Source of the DNA: Bacteroidales bacterium
Lineage (GTDB): Bacteria > Bacteroidota > Bacteroidia > Bacteroidales > B18-G4
Length of the DNA stretch: 7,972 nucleotides
Assembly: GCA_030618905.1 (NCBI GenBank)
Contig: JAUXCL010000106.1
Coordinates: 1 to 7,972, forward strand
Reading direction: 5' to 3'
The translations under genes were made by a program, and so were the position numbers. Under the pieces are notes generated by a model that searched no databases, was not told where the DNA came from, and saw nothing but the letters and a program-made list of their open reading frames with translations. Each line of letters starts with the position of its first letter. Position 1 is the stretch's first letter. Shown in pieces: positions 5,845 to 7,972 of the stretch.

Positions 5845-6501
5845 ATGAACTCATCTGTCAAGGTATTTATAGCAGATGATAATGAACTCATCAAACAAGG
5901 CATAAGCTCCTGGCTTCGAGGAGCTCAGGATTATAAATTGATCGGCAAAGCAAGCTATTGGGATGAATTCATTGAAAAATCAAAGCTGCACAAATACCTC
6001 ATCGTTATCAGCACTATTCAATGGGTCCTAAATGAGGGAAGGACAGAGTTTAAAGACTACATGAAGCAAAACCCCTCAGTAAAATACATGGTGATTTTCA
6101 ATATTCTGGAAGTCCAGAACATATCGGAACTTCTTCAGCTTGGAATTAAAGGTTTTATCAATAATTCCATCTTAAAAGAGGAGTTTATCCAGGCACTGGA
6201 TAAAGTGCATGAGGGAAATCACTATTTTTCATCAAATATATTTCAGTCTACCTTCAGTGATATTGACGTTGATGTGGGGGAAGGAGACAAAGACGACACC
6301 GATCATTTAACCAACCGTGAAGGAGAAGTTCTGGAGATGATCAGCCATGGCCTCACCACTAAGGAGATTGCCAGCCGGCTTGACATCAGTAAGAGGACTG
6401 TCGATGGACATAGAGCACGCTTGCTTAGCAAGATTGGTGTCAAGAACACAGCCGGACTGGTAAGGTATGCGTTGGGCTATAAAGTCCTGAAAAACAATTA
6501 A
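5845..6501 (+). CDS. NarL/LuxR-family transcription regulator with degenerate receiver domain
   Basis: Predicted cytoplasmic DNA-binding regulator. The 218 residues have a CheY-like fold at about 5-120 and an intact GerE/LuxR helix-turn-helix at about 153-215 (LTNREGEVLEMI, KEIASRLDISKRTVDGHR), joined by an acidic linker (DVDVGEGDKDDTDH). The receiver keeps the acidic pair Asp11/Asp12 in FIADDNE but lacks the other conserved residues. The phospho-acceptor position at the end of beta-3 (LIVIST) is Ser56, the Thr/Ser switch position (MVIFNI) is Asn86, and the conserved lysine (GFINNS) is Asn107. Ordinary phosphorelay control is therefore unlikely; it may act constitutively, bind a ligand or respond to a protein partner. 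No histidine kinase is adjacent. It is 218 bp downstream of the kinase gene with its own promoter candidates, so it is probably not in the export operon. A role in controlling the export genes is plausible but rests on proximity alone. Confidence 0.9.
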   Translation: MNSSVKVFIADDNELIKQGISSWLRGAQDYKLIGKASYWDEFIEKSKLHKYLIVISTIQWVLNEGRTEFKDYMKQNPSVKYMVIFNILEVQNISELLQLGIKGFINNSILKEEFIQALDKVHEGNHYFSSNIFQSTFSDIDVDVGEGDKDDTDHLTNREGEVLEMISHGLTTKEIASRLDISKRTVDGHRARLLSKIGVKNTAGLVRYALGYKVLKNN

Positions 6502-6542
6502 TCATACCAGTCGATCATTTATTGACCAATAACAAAATAACT

Positions 6543-6586
6543 GCGGTTCATACGATCCTGCCATAGGGGAGGGAATTATGGACCGC
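6543..6586 (+). terminator. Stem-loop downstream of the regulator gene
   Basis: GCGGTTCATA at 6543-6552 pairs with TATGGACCGC at 6577-6586 over ten positions, nine Watson-Crick and one G-U wobble in RNA. The spacer is 24 nt and can itself fold weakly (TCCT with GGGGA). It lies 42 bp after the regulator stop and is followed by TTTC, a poor T-tract. It could be an imperfect terminator, or a leader structure for the next gene. The 170-bp spacer holds no gene I can support. Confidence 0.4.
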
Positions 6587-6609
6587 TTTCATAGTACAAC
6601 AGGGGCCGG

Positions 6610-6623
6610 CTGCTGTGCAGCAG
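6610..6623 (+). other. Small CTGCTG/CAGCAG hairpin with T-rich 3' side
   Basis: CTGCTGTGCAGCAG can fold with a five-pair stem and four-base loop and is followed by TTTGGGTTT. It sits in the spacer between the regulator and the propeller gene, so it may help end regulator transcripts or shape the leader of the next gene. It is short, and chance occurrence is quite possible. Confidence 0.25.
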
Positions 6624-6683
6624 TTTGGGTTTACCATCCATTTGATTTTCTGACTAATATTCAGTATCTTAGTGAAAAAAGTC

Positions 6684-7940
6684 ATGAAAACAATTACCCT
6701 GCTTTCCCTTATCATCATTTTCATCCAAAGTTCAGCCGGGCAAAATCCAGGATGGTCCGGGCAAAGTCCTCCAATTATAGATAACTTCACTTCACTTAGC
6801 GTTGTTGACGAACAACATGTATGGGTTGCGGGTAGTAGTGGTACCCTTTTATATACGGAAGACGGCGGGGAAAACTGGCTGCTTCAACAAAGCTATCCAC
6901 AATTTCACTTTGAAAGTATCTTCTTTAGTGACAGTCAACATGGTTGCCTGGTGGGTTGGGCAGGAGAGCTTGTTGACAGCACAATCGTCATGATCACCAA
7001 TGATGGTGGTCAATCGTGGCAAAGTAAGCAGCACCCCACGGCCAATTACTTCTATGATGTGTTCTTCATCAATAATACAAGGGGCTGGATTGTTGGAAAG
7101 GGTGGTGTGTCTGGATGGATCCTTTTTACAGATGATGGGGGAAATACCTGGGATCGCCAGATGGAATTACTTGGTGTAAGTGGAGAATTATATGGTGTTT
7201 ATTTCAGGGATGATGTGGTTGGTCAAATTTGTGGTGTCGGAGGTACCTTTCTGCTGACCAATAACGGAGGTATCATTGGAAATGGATGGGCTATTAATAT
7301 CTCCATTCCTTCCCTGGGCAAAGACCTCTATGGAATAATGGATTACGGAACGATGAACGGGTGGGCGGTTGGAGAGGATGGCCTGATCATTGGAACCTTT
7401 GACAATTGGACAAACTGGACGGAAATGACATCAGGAACCGAAAATAACCTCAATGCCGTAGGGGGAGATGAGGCCAATAATAAATTTTGGGCGGTCGGCG
7501 ATGCTGGTGACATCGTCCATAAGGCAGGCTTTTTAACATCCTGGGAAGCACAGGTCTCGGGTGTTGATGAAAACCTGTTCGATGTTGAATTTGCAAATAG
7601 CGATCATGGATGGGCCGTAGGTGATAATGGCACAATATTGAAATTCACCGCCAGTGGAGCGGGTATTGATGAGCCTGGTGAAAATCAATTTTTAGTATAT
7701 CCAAACCCCTGCTCAGACGCGGTGAAAATCAGATACAGGATGCAGGATGCAGGATACAGGATGATTGGATTATTTGATATTTCAGGAAGGAAGATTCGGA
7801 GAATTATTGATGAGGAGATGATGCCTGGGGAACATGATATAGAGATTGATCTGAGCGGTGTTCCTGCAGGAGTGTACTTTATCAGACTCCAGGCAGGGCA
7901 GCAGGTTGCAACCCGGAAACTGATTGTCGTCAAGCAATAA
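6684..7940 (+). CDS. Secreted Ycf48-like seven-repeat beta-propeller with T9SS sorting domain
   Basis: Predicted to cross the inner membrane by Sec and the outer membrane by the type IX system, ending on the cell surface or in the medium. I prefer the ATG at 6684 (418 aa, MKTITLLSLIIIFIQSSAGQ, cleavage near SSA|G); a GTG at 6672 would add four residues. Residue numbers here count from 6672. The body (about 35-330) has seven repeats of the pattern [GF]W.VG..G.I..T.DGG..W, including WVAGSSG, GCLVGWAG, GWIVGKGG, GQICGVGG, GWAVGEDG, FWAVGDAG and GWAVGDNG, matching a seven-bladed Ycf48/BNR-type propeller. A type A T9SS sorting domain follows at about 340-422: YPNP, then GLFDISGRKI, then GVPAGVYFIRL and a basic C-terminus. 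These propellers are common as surface or adhesion modules in Bacteroidota; no enzymatic residues are apparent, and the ligand is unknown. A heptamer repeat lies within the sorting-domain codons. Confidence 0.92.
   Translation: MKTITLLSLIIIFIQSSAGQNPGWSGQSPPIIDNFTSLSVVDEQHVWVAGSSGTLLYTEDGGENWLLQQSYPQFHFESIFFSDSQHGCLVGWAGELVDSTIVMITNDGGQSWQSKQHPTANYFYDVFFINNTRGWIVGKGGVSGWILFTDDGGNTWDRQMELLGVSGELYGVYFRDDVVGQICGVGGTFLLTNNGGIIGNGWAINISIPSLGKDLYGIMDYGTMNGWAVGEDGLIIGTFDNWTNWTEMTSGTENNLNAVGGDEANNKFWAVGDAGDIVHKAGFLTSWEAQVSGVDENLFDVEFANSDHGWAVGDNGTILKFTASGAGIDEPGENQFLVYPNPCSDAVKIRYRMQDAGYRMIGLFDISGRKIRRIIDEEMMPGEHDIEIDLSGVPAGVYFIRLQAGQQVATRKLIVVKQ
7732..7763. repeat. Heptamer tandem array inside the T9SS sorting-domain codons
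   Basis: Four contiguous 7-bp units are GATACAG, GATGCAG, GATGCAG, GATACAG, followed by a partial fifth, GATG. Translated in the propeller frame they give YRMQDAG and then YRM, a seven-residue protein periodicity because three heptamers equal seven codons. The segment falls between the first strand after YPNP and the GLFDISGR strand, where a variable loop is expected. Net change by one or two units would frameshift away the sorting signal. Confidence 0.9.
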
Positions 7941-7972
7941 TCAGCAAATAGTAAATTAAGGTAGGCGGTAGG

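Noticed and set aside
2230..6599. Shared 11-12 bp string TTCATAGTACAA near 2229-2240 and 6588-6599
   Set aside because: One copy overlaps the phosphoesterase start and the other is in an unrelated spacer. There is no symmetry or third copy, so it is probably coincidence.
6672..6683. GTG start for the propeller protein
   Set aside because: It adds only MKKV before MKTITLL. The ATG at 6684 alone gives a complete signal peptide, so I prefer it, though the GTG cannot be excluded.
6578..6784. A 68-codon plus-strand frame starting MDRFHSTTG
   Set aside because: It begins inside the stem-loop spacer and overlaps the start of the propeller gene in another frame, with no domain or signal peptide. 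Its open length is explained by chance.
1..7972. Mobile element, toxin-antitoxin, phage or defence system
   Set aside because: No transposase, integrase, terminal inverted repeats, target duplications or defence-type domains are visible; all major frames are accounted for by export, regulatory and secreted proteins.

Overview
The window looks like a chromosomal segment from a member of the Bacteroidota, probably an uncultured or environmental Bacteroidales/Marinilabiliales-type lineage; the rank below phylum is inference. The evidence is a C-terminal type IX secretion (T9SS) sorting domain, several exact matches to the Bacteroidota promoter element TAnnTTTG (one with a TTTG box 20 bp upstream), A-rich start regions without clear Shine-Dalgarno sites, and a Wzc-type kinase with the 'LLIGxDLRKP' Walker A' form that I recall from this phylum.

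Layout. Positions 1-104 (minus) hold the first 34 codons of a lipoprotein that runs off the left edge. Positions 316-2232 (minus) encode a secreted calcineurin-like metallophosphoesterase with a purple-acid-phosphatase-like N-terminal domain. A short divergent promoter region (about 2233-2338) separates it from a rightward two-gene operon: an outer-membrane polysaccharide export lipoprotein (2339-3130, Wza/OPX type) and, 6 bp on, a polysaccharide co-polymerase fused to a tyrosine autokinase (3137-5626, Wzc type). A 218-bp spacer with a GC-rich palindrome, heptamer repeats and two candidate promoters leads to a NarL/LuxR-type regulator with a degenerate receiver domain (5845-6501). After a stem-loop comes a secreted seven-repeat Ycf48-like beta-propeller with a T9SS sorting domain (6684-7940).

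How the genes fit together. The OPX and co-polymerase/kinase pair is the export and chain-length-control core of a Wzx/Wzy-type capsule or exopolysaccharide system. No glycosyltransferase, flippase or polymerase is in view, so the sugar-assembly genes must lie elsewhere. The regulator may control this surface polysaccharide, but only proximity supports that. The phosphoesterase and the propeller are secreted proteins with no demonstrable link to the pair.

Most unusual features. (1) Short tandem repeats of 7 or 8 bp occur at four places, two of them inside genes: an octamer array encodes most of the phosphoesterase signal peptide, and a heptamer array encodes a loop in the T9SS sorting domain. 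(2) A hexanucleotide-based repeat encodes a Gly-Tyr tail with 16 tyrosines at the kinase C-terminus. (3) The regulator has lost all three residues needed for phospho-signalling except the acidic pair. I found no CRISPR array, insertion sequence, tRNA or rRNA. Nothing here is clearly a wholly new system.
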